From NCBI RefSeq assembly GCF_018991925.1, contig NW_024748870.1, forward strand, positions 3,248,705-3,312,704: DNA of 64,000 nucleotides, written 5' to 3'. Below are positions 24,000 through 35,345 of this stretch, one piece after another. A program made the translations under genes and the position numbers. The notes under the pieces are model-generated. The model ran no database searches, was not told the origin of the DNA, and saw only the letters and a list, made by a program, of their open reading frames with translations. Position 1 is the stretch's first letter; each line of letters opens with the position of its first letter. The stretch comes from Homarus americanus (Eukaryota; Arthropoda; Malacostraca; Decapoda; Nephropidae).

Positions 24000-26900
24000 T
24001 ATTTTTAAAAGTTTATATTGACTTATTGTTAAGTTTATACTTTACAATAAAAGTTTTGTCAGTGATGAATGAATCTCTTAATATTACTTTGAGTATGAGA
24101 AACAACATAAACAGTATTTGTAGAAGTAAGTCTTTTTATTCAACAATTTAAAGGTACAGTATTAGTGGAGTTTTGTCAGTTCTAGAGCAGACTTTGTTAA
24201 CTTTCATCATTAATGGTCTACTTTAGGTGAAGTTTGCTAACAATTTAAAATTTTGAAGAAGAGAGATTAATAAATGTTCTTTTTACTGTACTGTAAATTC
24301 TGTATCATCTAACTTGGGTTGTTATCTGGCATACGAGTACCTGTAGTGGTGTGTAAATATATGTTCAGTATGTACAGTCTCGTTCAAGATTCTTTGAACA
24401 CTGCTGGAGACAGCTGGCAACTCAAGGCTGTTTATTTACTATATATGAGGGGAGCTACACAGGCTCAGATCTAGACTTAATCTAATCGATGTAATTTTTC
24501 TACTTACACCACTGCTGACTGCCTGTTCCAGTTGAGGTATTCTTCAATACTTTAGGTCTTGGTAATATTTGGTTTTATCTACTGTATTGTCACAGTACTG
24601 TATTGAGAGGACTGTGATGCCATAATGGATCATTTACAATACAGTTGTAATCTGATATGAAATGCCTGGTTGGTCCTACTACTGGAGGTCTTGGCTGTAC
24701 TAGTAATACATTCTTTGACTATCATGGTATATGAGTGTACTGTACCAAACGAAAGCCTGAAAGTTAAACTGAATGGGTATGAATACTATAATGGCAAATG
24801 TCCTTGGTAGACTGGTAATGTTCTCTATGACTTTAAACAATTGTGGTGGTTAATGGAACAAAATCATCATAGGTATGGTATGTGCCCCATAAGGCAGTGT
24901 GCCAAGTTTCTTGTTATTTGGTATTCTCTCATCCATATAAATTCTGTACAGTACAGTGTATTTGCCAATGGCTCTAAATTATTTAGGAAAATAACAAATC
25001 CAATTACGGTACTGTGCCGTTAAATGTGAAGACTTAAAGTGTGATCTCTTTCCAGCTTCTCATACAGTACTCTTGTTTTAACTCACTCACTCATTTTAAT
25101 TTGGTGTGTTATGTTTTAAGAAGGTAATGGCTAGTAAGTTGTAGAGAGGCCCCCCCAAAAAAATAATAATAAAATAAAAATATGTCTTACTTATGTCAGA
25201 GAAGCCTTGATAAATCATGTTAACAATGGATGTGGCCAGATGCTTCCAGGCCACAGTCATCAGTCTTGACACATTTCTTTACCTCACCAGCAGAATATAC
25301 TGTACAACCTTCTGTAATATAAAGTCTAATGTTGCATTTTCCACATGATAATGAAAATTGAATATTCAAGGTGACTTCATCAGGTATGAAATATCAGACA
25401 AGAACTGACTAAAAAAGCTTTATACAGTACAGTATAAGGTAGTGTACTGTACAGCACTGTGGTACCATATAAACTTGGGCAGTGAATCATTGTGCACTGC
25501 CCTGGTTGTTCTTATCACATTTTCTGGCTACGGTGTTAGAAATCATAATTAAAATGATATCTTTACACTTTAGTTAGTAAGTGCAGTGCCAACCACACTG
25601 CTTCCTTGCAATCTGAACGGTTCGGTATACTGTACACTGTATCACACACTGTCCCTAACATACAGTTATACCTATGGGATACACATTTTTACTTCAGCTG
25701 AAGACAGTACTGTATACTATATCTTGCCCAAGACAAAAGTGGTATCTAAGACCTTTCAAAATTTTTATATGCACTAAGTTATCAGAAGTTTATACCTGTA
25801 TAAGTGATTTTATAAGAAAAACACAGCCAGACACATACACATGCAGTATGTACAAAGTAAAACACATATGGTTCTACATTTTGAAAGTTTCACTATATAT
25901 TAAATACAAAATAATGTTCTATATAAATATGTAACAAAGAATGCAGTACAGTACACTGAACTGCAGACCAAAACTCACCTGACAGATGGCAGCCTTCTGT
26001 TGGCAAAACTCTAAAGCACCTACTGCAGAGGACACCACCAACCCTGCAAATAACACCTCCCATCCATGCATGCAGCTGTTGATAAGTTCTGTTATTTGTG
26101 AGGGTGGGGGCAGTAGGTGCTACTGGGGGATAGTAAGTGTTGCTGTTATTTGTGCTGCTGAGAGATGATGGTTGTCGCTGTTATTCGTGCTTCTGGGAGA
26201 TGATGGTTGTCGCTGTTATTCGTGCTTCTGGGAGATGATGGTTGTCGCTGTTGTTTATGCTGCTGGGAGATGGTTGTTGCTGTTATTACTGTAGTGAAGA
26301 GCCCAATGCTGCTGATAATATTGCTGGGAGATGATGGTCACATTTTACAAGGGGATGGATGCTGCTGAGAGATGAAGACTGCTGCTAGGAGACGGTGGAG
26401 GTTGCTGCTGCTGTTCTTCTAGAGTGGAGATTACCGTGGTACAAAGAAGAAGTTGAGCTAAGAGCCTCGTCTCTCTCCATCTCAGGTCCTGTAAATACTG
26501 CAATACAAGGGAACAATTTAACTTCTTGAAAGTATATGAATTGCTATAATGTCAAGCTTTGGAATGTTAATATTTGCTATCTAACAATATTAACGTAGCG
26601 AAATAATTTGATAATTTACGATATACTTGAGAGGTAAAGGCTGGTTCTTCTTTTTTATATACAGTACTGTACTGTCTAGGTACAGATTTATGTTAATTGT
26701 TTCACCTGCATTCTTAGTTCAGAATAACCCGAGGTAATTGCATAAGCATGAAACCAATATGTTTCACACAAAGAACATGTCGGCTTTCTTTGCAATGTGT
26801 ATTCCAGAAAATCTGAATAGATCAAATAAATTTGCGCTTCATAATTTAGTTGTTATCTCTGCAAATGTCACATGTAGGATCACGAAATGATTACATGTCG

Positions 26901-28199
26901 GGTACTTAGTGCACTTCTGTACTGTATTACTATTCTTTAGCAACAATACACTAACTAAACATCCCCCAAAAATGATGACTGCAGCATTTACTAATCTACT
27001 GGTGCTGTACTCAAGTACTGTAGTTCTACCAAAACCTTGTAAATTATAAAGATCAGTACTGTATTGTGATCACTTTTAATGCCATTAAATTACTTTTTCA
27101 CACATTAAAAATATTCTGTTCAATAAGTTCTATCAAATAACTGTCCCTAACTGTCTTACAAGATTATAAATTTTTTGTTCTTTTGTAAAAAATAACAAGT
27201 CTTTTAACAGTATGGACAGCTATATTCTGTTTGATTTAGACACCATCTGTGTGTGAGGAATAACTCATGATAATAAAAATAGGGAATTCCTTCTTTTTGT
27301 TAAAAACATGAGACTCCTCTGCAAGATTAATTCAGTAATCCCCTTTGATATCGAAACACGTTTTCTTTACTGTGCGATGATTGTACAGAGTACCACACCC
27401 CGCTTAGTACAGTACTGCTGTAATAAGTACGTCCATGTGTTGTGTAAAAGCCACGTTGGCTTTCAGTACACATGGGTAAGTTGCATATGCCTACATGTGT
27501 ATTTGTTTATTGTGTTATTTAATTCAGGATTTTTCTTAATTTAAATCCATTAATGAAAACATGGTTACAATAATGATTTTATCAGTAAGCGTCCAACTCG
27601 GTGGATTAAAACGAAGATCCTATACATGTCTAAATAGTTCGCCTCTAGTAGGGCTTTTCAAAAGAGTAATTCTTCGTCTCAATTAGGGCTTTGTGTGCAG
27701 ATCTACACCTGTTTAAAAAGAAAGAAAAACAAAACAGTACTTAGCTGCCCTCTGATGGTTTTAACCTCCCCTCATTCGTCCAGTGATGCCCTCCAAGACA
27801 GTTTGAGTTATCTTCTGATTTCCTTTTTTTTCCAGTTCACCTCGGCGATTTGTCGGTATCTATGTGCTATCTCTATGTACACTGCATTTTGCTATGATTA
27901 ACGGATTATATACGCCCACTCAGTCCTTTAGCAACACTGAAAAAAAATCTTTGGGGTGGTAATAGAATGGCTTTCAGGAAAGCCAAGCTTGTTGATTTTT
28001 TTTAAAACTATTATTGCTTTATACTTTCTCATCCAGTTCTCATCAACGAATATATCTCTTTGTGCTATCACTGTGTACACTGTATCTCCCTGTCAATGGT
28101 GTATTGTAGGCACAGTTTCAGTCCTTGAGAAAGCACACAAACAAAACAAAAATAAAAGTCTCTGTGGCACCTACAGTATAACATGACTTGGTTTCTGCT
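24000..28199. other. Gene-poor stretch rich in TACTGTA/TACAGTA words
   Basis: No confident gene. It contains a 35-bp tandem repeat (26176-26290). It also has a minus-strand segment bounded by good splice sites (25979-26487, acceptor ATTTACAG, donor GTCAG|GTGAGT) in which one frame stays open for 47 codons with a QQQQPPPSPSSS segment before a stop. That could be a terminal or non-coding exon of an unrecognised minus-strand gene. Confidence 0.4.
26140..26290. repeat. 35-bp tandem repeat, about 4 copies
   Basis: The unit begins CGCTGTTATTCGTGCTTCTG and continues GGAGATGATGGTTGT. Two central copies are identical and the outer ones diverged. Purine/pyrimidine trinucleotide (GCT) bias extends to 26420. 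Confidence 0.85.
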
Positions 28200-28204
28200 G
28201 GCAG

Positions 28205-28645
28205 TAGTGCCTTACCACTTTTCACTTTTATCCTCTTTGCCACTGATCGGCTCGTTAGCCGCTTGGGCGATCGGTCACATCTCTGATTACTTTCCCTTTT
28301 CATTTATCTTCTTCACCCAAAGATCGGTTCGCAAGCCGCCCGGGCGATCGGTCACGTCTCTGTCACGTTGGCAAATACTGGACATGCACCGGCTCCTGAA
28401 TATACCTGAACTTGCTCCAGTGTTGGTCAAGTCTTGTCTTGAAAGAGCTCGCACTTGGTGCCGTCACAATACTCTCTCCTAGATTGTTCCAAGAGTTTAT
28501 AACCCTCACTCCGAAAAAGTTTGCCCTCGCAGTTTTCTGGACTTGCGGCTTCTTCAATCTTGAGCTGTGACCCCTTGCGGGGCGAGCGTCCACCAGCTCC
28601 AAGTAAGGACACCAGCTTGCTTGCGGTCACTGATGACACTATGAA
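28205..28645 (-). mobile_element. LINE 3' end with C-terminal coding remnant
   Basis: Minus-strand codons 28602-28363 encode RGHSSRLKKPQVQKTARANF and then a VINSWNNLGESIVTA-type segment with SFKTRLDQHW. This is the C-terminal signature found after the RT in CR1/Jockey-type LINEs. The 3' UTR follows toward 28205 and carries two related GATCGCCC(A/G)-containing blocks. The reverse transcriptase itself is absent, so the copy is 5' truncated. Confidence 0.8.
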
Positions 28646-28984
28646 CTGATTTAACTAAAGGCACAGTACTACACTCCCTGATTGGCCTTTGGGTGGTCAA
28701 TCAGCCGGGACCACAACTCGGTAAAAAAAATAAAAAAATAAAAGAAAAGTTTTGTCATATGCCAAGGATTCTGTAGACCTCTTGACCTGTACCTCCAAAT
28801 CGGTGGAGATGGAGTTTTCAAATATACAATCGCGTCTAGCATTAAAAATCCTACATTGATTTACACTCGCATCACTAAGACGATCTTGATGATCTTATGT
28901 AATCACTGTACCAAAGTACAGTGCTTTAATTGTATTATTTGGTTTTACAAACTTGTCATAAAATTACATCTGAAATATACTTTT

Positions 28985-29121
28985 ACTTTTATCCTCTTCA
29001 CCATTGATCGGTCAGTCACGTCTCTTACGCACTGTTGGCAAGTACTGGGCATTCACTGGCTCCTGAATGTTTATGAACCTGCTCCAGTGTTGGTCTTGGA
29101 TGAGCTTACATTCGGTGCCGT
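28985..29121 (-). repeat. LINE fragment, part 1 (split by gypsy A)
   Basis: The sequence parallels the LINE 3' region at 28230-28465, ending at GGTGCCGT. It resumes at 33422 (CCGTCACAACACACTGGCAGG), so the 4.3-kb gypsy insertion split one LINE copy. The 4-bp CCGT is duplicated at the junctions. Confidence 0.85.
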
Positions 29122-29634
29122 TGTAGGGTTACGTGATGTGTTGTCTAGCACTCAGGATGGGATGGATAGAAACTCTAAGGAGGTGGTTTTCTTATATAAA
29201 ATATATTATATACAAAACAGTCTGGTGCTGGAGATGCCGTGTGGTGAGAAGCTTGCTCAGAAGACACGTTGGGTGAGTAGCGAGTTGCTGGCCTCCAGGT
29301 TGAATGAGAGCTGGACAGCGAGGAGCTTGCTTGAAAGAGGTGTTGCGTGTTCAGTAACGTAGGGTAGAATGAATCTCAATGACGAGACTGAGAGCTTATA
29401 TACACGGCTGCCGGAAGTGAACCCTGATGCAAGCGTCGCAGGTGGCGACCCCCCCTCCCCCCCGCCCCGTGAGAAACTCGCCCGGTGCTTGGATACTGTC
29501 GCATTGGAATGCGGCTATGCTTGTCAGATGTAAGGAAGAGTATTGCAGGTGGCGACCCATGAGAACCTCGTCGGTGGTTGAATTCCGTTGCTATGGGATA
29601 GGGCTACTCTGTTGTAGGGGAGAGATCCACTACA
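29122..29634 (-). repeat. 3' LTR of gypsy element A
   Basis: The 513-bp LTR starts TGTAGGGTTACG and ends CCACTACA on the plus strand. Read in the element's direction (minus), TATATAAG at 29402-29395 is a plausible LTR promoter. An A/T-rich pyrimidine run next to it (29635-29655, polypurine on the minus strand) is the expected polypurine tract. It pairs with the interrupted LTR at 31260-33421. Confidence 0.9.
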
Positions 29635-29639
29635 ATGCT

Positions 29640-29919
29640 CCCCCTCCCCTCCTGGCGCTGCAGGAGACTTGTCAGCAGGGTTGTATCCCATATGAGAGAC
29701 ATAACTGGCAGGGGTGTGGATCAGTCGGCCGCTGCGGGAGACGACTCTGTATGGAGGCACGAGATCTGTGGGAGAAGCAGAGGGAGAAGGAGGGTTGTGG
29801 GTAAGAGAAGGTTGTACTGGCGAGGAATGTGGTGCTTCTCTTGCGGCAGGTGCAGGGGTGCCGGGTGGGGTATCTGGGTCATTAGGGCCAGCTGCGGGGT
29901 CGTCAGGAGCAGTAGGTAC
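29640..29919 (-). pseudogene. Gypsy A pol C-terminal remnant
   Basis: The minus frame within 29524-30312 is Pro/Ala-rich and ends with RSGRLIHTPASYVSHMG, resembling the basic tail after integrase in Ty3/gypsy pol. The parallel peptide occurs in the 12-kb remnant and weakly in element B. No protease, RT, RNase H or integrase core is present. Confidence 0.6.
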
Positions 29920-30102
29920 AGTCGTGAACAGAAGTCCTGTCGCCCCTTCTACTGCTCCACGAACCCTGAGATTCAGACTCAGGAATCCGAAGCATTGATG
30001 GGTAGAATAATGCACCAGTGTGTCTACTGTTTCGGGTTCATGAGTCTGAATCTCTTGGTTCGCGGAACAGCACAAGGGGCGACAGGACTTCTGTTCACGA
30101 CT
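29920..30102. mobile_element. 183-bp palindromic MITE inside gypsy A
   Basis: The arms begin AGTCGTGAACAGAAGTCCTG and end with the inverse copy, giving an inverted repeat of about 75-80 bp per arm with few mismatches. GTAC flanks both sides (29916-29919, 30103-30106). Elements B and the 12-kb copy read CTCAGGTAC straight through at this point, which supplies the empty site. It truncates the gag frame four codons later. Confidence 0.85.
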
Positions 30103-31258
30103 GTACCTGAGGATAAAAAGAGAGTATGCAGAAATGTTGTGGGTAAGGTGGTGCTCTAAGTGGCAATGGTGGGTAGACTGGCGGAGGAGGTGCGGAATGA
30201 ATGTGTTCAGGGCGGTGGGAAGGCCGGCGTGGGGCAGTAGCCTTGAATGCAGAAACCGCCTGACGTAGTGTTTGTAGTAGGTCGTGACGGGCAGCAGGAG
30301 TGAAGTGGTCAAGGTCAGAAGTAAGGTGTGTGATGTGCTGCTTGATAGTGTTGGAGTTTATGGCGTCTACCAGTCTCCGTCGATGTTGCTTCGCCGTATA
30401 GTTGCAGGGAGCCTCACAGCGTCTAGTTTTAGCGCCAAAACATTGATGGTACCAACAGAAGGTAGGTACATTGTGCTGGGGGCTGGCGGCGGGGTCTGGG
30501 GCAGGACGGGGCTGTTGGGGTTGATAGAACACAGTGCGTGGGGCAGGACCAGGAGAAGAAGCAGGCATGGAGGAGCAGAGCTGCTCGAGAGTGTCCATTC
30601 TGTGGTGTAGAGACTGTAGCAGGACCCTCATGTCTTGCTTGTCTGGTGGAATGCAACTTCTCTGAGGAGCGTTGATTAGGTTGACGAAACCGGGGCTAAG
30701 TGGAGGTGTGACCACTGAGTTGTTTGCAGCAACATGGCGCACAGCTGTGTATTCGTAGAATACTCTGTCTGCCGTGGCTGCATAGGTGGCCGAGGTAGTG
30801 AAATAGTCCAATACTGAGAGGACAAGACGAACTTCTGCAGGGAGCTTCCGAGTGTGAAGCTGGCGCAGGATAGTGTCAGGAAGCCTGTCTGTGTGGCGGG
30901 AGTTCAGTCTACGCATCTCGTCCCAGAGACGTGCAGGAGTGGAGTTGCCGAGGGGTAGACTTGATAAGTCTTGTAGGAGAGTGGTGTGGGGCTGCTGGTA
31001 ACGCCTCTTGAGAGCATCTCGTAGAGCGGCGAATTTGTTGTCAGCTGGAGGGTTGGTGATGACTTCTGCAGCTTGTATGGCGACTTCTGTGGGCAGGGAA
31101 CAGATCAGGGCGACGTGTTTCTGTTCGTCTGTAGCTGTATAGCCGATGAGAGCTGCCTCAATGTGGATAAGCCAGTCTTCAATGTTGTGATTGAAGACTG
31201 GGAGAGTGATCCGTTCCTCCTCCATCCTGTGTGAGTGCGTTTTTCCGGGGGTCACCAT
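30103..31258 (-). CDS. Ty3/gypsy gag polyprotein (element A), C-terminus disrupted
   Basis: The open frame runs about 385 codons. The first ATG (31258) overlaps the primer-binding site; the more likely start is Met at 31225 (MEEERITLPVF). It contains the capsid-type segment with the motifs NPPADNKFAALRDALKRRY and DEMRRLNSRH, and PAEVRLVLS near residue 155. A Cys/His-containing FCWYHQCFGAKTRRCEAPCNY lies near residue 285, as in arthropod gypsy Gag proteins that lack a classical CCHC knuckle. Gag would form the retroelement capsid. Four codons after 30103 the frame ends inside the inserted MITE, so the natural C-terminus is lost. Confidence 0.85.
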
Positions 31259-31259
31259 T

Positions 31260-31793
31260 TGTAGGGTTACGTGATGTGTTGTCTAGCACTCAGGATGGGA
31301 TGGATAGAAACTCTAAGGGTGTGGTTTTCTTATATAAAATATATTATATGCAAAACAATCTGGTGCTGGAGATGCCGTGTGGTGAGAAGCTTGCTCAGAA
31401 GACACGTTGGGTGAGTAGCGTGTTGCTGGCCTCCAGGTTGAATGAGAGCTGGACAGTGAGGAGCTTGCTCGAAGGAGGTGTTGCGTGTTCAGGAACGTAG
31501 AGTAGAATGAGAACTGGTCAGCGAGGAGTTTGCTCAGAGGAGGTGTTGCGTGTTCAGGAACTTAGGGTAGAATGAATCTCAATGACGAGACTGAGAGCTT
31601 ATATACACGGCTGCCAGAAGTAAACCCGGATGCAAGCGTTGCAAGTGGCGACCCCGTGAGAAACTCGCCGGGTACTGGGATACTATCGCATTGGAATGCG
31701 ACTATGCTTGTCAGATGTAAGGAAGAGTATTGCAGGTGGCGACCCGGTGAGAACCTCGCCGGTGGTTGAATTCCGTTGCTATGGGATAGGGCT
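31260..31793 (-). repeat. 5' LTR of gypsy A, main part
   Basis: This is collinear with 29122-29608 apart from small indels and one internal duplication (about 31495-31575). It is interrupted after GGCT by element B. The remaining 33 bases (after the GGCT duplicate) are at 33389-33421. Confidence 0.9.
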
Positions 31794-33388
31794 TGTAGTG
31801 GAATTCTCCCCTACAAACGCTGTTTGTCGCTGAGTAGTCGACCCCACCAATTCCCCAGTGTATGCCTCGTGGTCTGGGTCAACCAGCGCTGCCATACATC
31901 GTGGAGCGGGGGTCAACTACTAAGCCACGCCTACCCCCGCTATTTAAGACCTGACCTCGTGGTGACCTCTTTCTTTCTACCTACACCAACCAGCTAGCAA
32001 CACCTCGCTCCTCCTCCGCCTGCCTGGCGAGCATGGCGACCCACAAGCTGTCCTCTGAGCGTCCTCACCAACCAGCTCTCTCTACATCACGCTTGTAACC
32101 ATGCTGCCTTCCCAGCACCAAGCTGCATTGTACATCCAATACAACATGTATATAGAGAGCACATTGTGAGTTTCCTTTCTCCAACCCATCCTGAGTGTGA
32201 ACCAAACAACCCATACCCCACAAATGGTGACCCCCGGAGATTCGCACTCACACAGGATGGAGGCGAAACTGATCACGCTCCCAGTCTTCAAGCAACATGG
32301 AAGACTGGCTTACCCACGCAGAGGCAGCTCTCATCGACTCTACATCTACTGTCTCTACACCGCAGGTTAGACACCCTAGAGCAGCTCTGCTACTCTAAGC
32401 AGACACCAGCTCCTCTTCCTGCCCCAAGCACCACGTCCTACCGACCCCAGCACACCCGTCCTGCCTCAGACGCCGACCCCGGCCCAGCAGTAACCCCTGC
32501 CGCCCTTGACGCGGCCTCTGTTCCTGACGCGGACCCACACATCCCTCTTTTCTCCCTCAGGTACTCCCTGCTAATGTCCTGCACCCTGCTGCTGTCGTGG
32601 ACCCAGCTGCTGTCATGAGTCCTCATCCGCTTCTGCTGACGCAGCCCCTGCTCCTGACCCAGGCCCACACACCCCAGCAGGCGCATCTGACGACTCTGTA
32701 CCTGCCGTGAGGGAAGCACAATATTCATCACCTCCACACACCCTTTTTCTCCCTTTACTCCAACAGATATGGTGTATCTAGACAGTTGTATCCAGCGACC
32801 GGCTCATCCACGCCATCGCCGTTGTCTCACATGAGGCATGCACCGCCCGTTCTGCCTCACATGTGCTAAGCAACTCTGCAGACAACAAGTCTCCTACACC
32901 GCCTGGAGGGAAGGGGGAGTATTGTAGTGGAATTCAACCCTACAAATGCTGTTTATCGCTGAGTAGTCGACCCCACCAATTCCCCAGTGTATGCCTCGTG
33001 GTCTGGGTCAACCAGCGCCGCCATACATCACGGAGCGGGGGTCAACTACTAAGCCACGCCTACCCTCGCTATTTAAGACCTGACCTCGTGGTGACCTCTT
33101 TCTTTCTACCTACACCAACCAGCTAGCAACACCTCCTCATCCTCCTCCGCCGCTGCCTGGCGGCCCTCGCTCCTCCTCCGCCTGCCTGGCGAGCATGGCA
33201 ACCCACAAGCTGTCCTTCTCTGAGCGTCCTCACCAACCAGCTCTCTCTACATCACGCTTGTAACCATGCTGCCTTCCCAGCACCAAGCTGCATTGTACAT
33301 CCAATACAACATGTATATAGAGAGCACATTGTGAGTTTCCTTTCTCTAACCCATCCTGAGTGAACACCAAACAATCTCATACCCCACA
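31794..33388 (+). mobile_element. Gypsy element B, non-autonomous, inserted in the LTR of element A
   Basis: The 429-bp 5' LTR (31794-32222, TGTAGTGG...CCCCACA) and the 3' LTR (32923-33388) are near-identical, with a short extra GCC-rich segment in the latter. The PBS TGGTGACCCCCGGA (32225) is the same as in element A. A purine tract GGAGGGAAGGGGGAG precedes the 3' LTR. The 700-bp interior keeps only the gag start, the LDTLEQLC segment and a Pro-rich pol C-terminus. GGCT is duplicated at both junctions (31790-31793, 33389-33392). The uninterrupted target is visible at 29600-29634. A TATTTAAG promoter-like box lies at 31940. Confidence 0.93.
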
Positions 33389-33421
33389 GGCTACTCTGTT
33401 GTAGGGGAGAGATCCAGTACA

Positions 33422-33475
33422 CCGTCACAACACACTGGCAGGTTGTTCCAAGAGTCACTCACACAAGTTTATTCT
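33422..33475 (-). repeat. LINE fragment, part 2
   Basis: It continues the LINE piece that ends at 29121, starting with the duplicated CCGT. Confidence 0.75.
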
Positions 33476-33479
33476 TAAT

Positions 33480-35235
33480 ACCACAAATAATAATAATAAA
33501 AACGGAAGACCCACACACACCAAGAATGTTTTTTTAAACCCTGTTACCTGTATATAAATGGTTCAACAAAGATACCACAGCTGAAGCAGATGACGTCACG
33601 CAGTCTGAAAAACTAATCACAAAGTTTTGTATATACAGGGTATTTCTCATAACTGAAGGTGTAAGAACGTACTTAATTGGCTGACTGAAACGAAAATACA
33701 GCGTCAGAATTAAAGGGAGGCTAAATTAAATGGTTACAAGTACTTTGCAACTGCAAGGAAATAAATTAAGTTCGAGCTTCTTTTCGAAAATGTTCATTAC
33801 ATTGAACCTTAAATTTTATCTCATACCAGTTACTAAGTTATCATTTAGTCAACGTAGTTTAAAAGATAAGTTTGACGCTAATTTTGTTTTAGTTTCTTTC
33901 AAACAGGAACATTCTTACATTTTCAAGAATGAGGAATATTACTGTACTATACAAACCAAGGAAGTATACTCTACCTTCCTTGGTAGTACAAACCTTTATG
34001 AGTGCAATCCCTCCTCAGTCCTGGCTGAACTCTAGAAAACAGGGTACCCCCTACTTGGAGTTGCTGAGATGCCCAGCCACTGTGATGTAGTCACAAGTCG
34101 AGCTCCTACACGGACCTTCGAGGATAAGCACTTGGGACCGCTAAGATCCATTGTATGTTAATCATCGGCCACGAATGTAATGAAGGCAACGACAAGGTAA
34201 GGCTGTTTACAGAGGTTTGGGTAGGCTGGCAGTGGTCTGTTTCGTCAACTATTGGACCTGCAGCTTATCTAATATACCATTTATTGTCGTGGTTTGTGTT
34301 ATAATGAAGATTAGTATCGTGGTTCATTTCCATCATGTGTACAGTACTTAAAACACAAAAACAAACGTAACTATATGTTGTATGATCATAATTAAGCAAA
34401 GTTAGGGTTGTTTTGTTTAGTTTTAACCAATGAGAACGCTTGTCAACATGTCACTAGTCAAATCACAATCGTAATATTATTAATTTTCGTTCAGATGCCA
34501 AATTCCAATTAAAAAGTTTATTACAGATAAACTATTTTTTTGAAACATATGAATGATGTGCCCAATTTTTTTATTTGGGCATTCGGTGTCATTTTACCAT
34601 CTGCCCGTGTTTAATCCTAAGGTGAAATAAGCTCGGGTGCCTGATCTTTATGCCATCAGCATTTATTTTTATTATTTAGCTTTCGTGGGCGTGTAAGATA
34701 TTCAGTTTACCATCATCTTCACACTGCGTACTGTAGATGTGTGAACAACTTACCGAGCAGCAGGTGGCCATGTCTCCAAACACGATGACGTTCAGGAGAT
34801 GACTCGAGAAACATATATCAAGACAACTCTGAATATATTGTGCTGAGAGTCTCGTATGTTGTAAGCCAATTTTTCGTCTTCTTTAGTGTTATAAAATGGA
34901 CGAAGAAAAGGATAAAGATACTTAAAGTTCTCGCTATAAATAGGTATACAATAAGAGGCATAAGGGAAACGATTTGCTTACTCTGTTTTTTATACCGAGT
35001 ACTTATTACGAAGCTGTTACAGAACCAATTCATTAATGTTCTAAACTGAGCAGAAGCTGGGCGGGTTATCTGATATTAAATGAAAAGGGCGGATATACAG
35101 TAGACCATGGTATCAGAAGCAAAAGCACCAGCAAACCACCCTGGCAGAAGTTTCAAAAGATGGGAGGAGGGGGAATAAAGGGGGACTATTGACACTGGGA
35201 AAATAATATCCATTATAAAGCTTCAGGGTTGTGTA
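33480..35235. other. Intergenic DNA without recognised genes
   Basis: A short (AAT)n lies near 33487. A 101-codon plus ORF at 33730 and overlapping ORFs near 34820-35050 lack recognisable motifs. Confidence 0.45.
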
Positions 35236-35345
35236 ATCGCCCCAAAAAGTGTCTACGGAGAGGGTCGATGAATTTCAAAATGAACATTGCGACTCCTGTT
35301 GTCTCGGTAGGGTTGTCAAAATCCTCAGTCCGCTGTCATATTGTT
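35236..35345. mobile_element. Mariner-type MITE M1, 3'-truncated copy
   Basis: It starts next to TA with CCCCAAAAAGTGTCTACGG and contains GTCTCGGTAGGGTTGTCAAA. The right inverted repeat is missing. Confidence 0.75.

Larger units (their letters stand above)
29122..33421 (-). mobile_element. Ty3/gypsy element A, internally deleted, carrying nested insertions
   Basis: Both LTRs are present (29122-29634; 31260-31793 continued at 33389-33421). The primer-binding site TGGTGACCCCCGGA (31257-31244) follows the 5' LTR after AA, and gag follows. Pol is missing apart from a Pro-rich C-terminal stretch. The element is flanked by CCGT duplications (29118-29121, 33422-33425). The 5' LTR holds an extra 62-bp-type duplication around 31500-31570 and is split by element B. 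A palindromic MITE splits the gag-pol remnant. Confidence 0.9.

Noticed and set aside
29427..30159. Plus-strand ORFs of 94-174 codons
   Set aside because: They are antisense to the gypsy A gag-pol remnant and cross the palindromic MITE.
33730..34035. 101-codon plus ORF as a gene
   Set aside because: No recognisable motif, no splice evidence, and AT-rich codons typical of chance frames.
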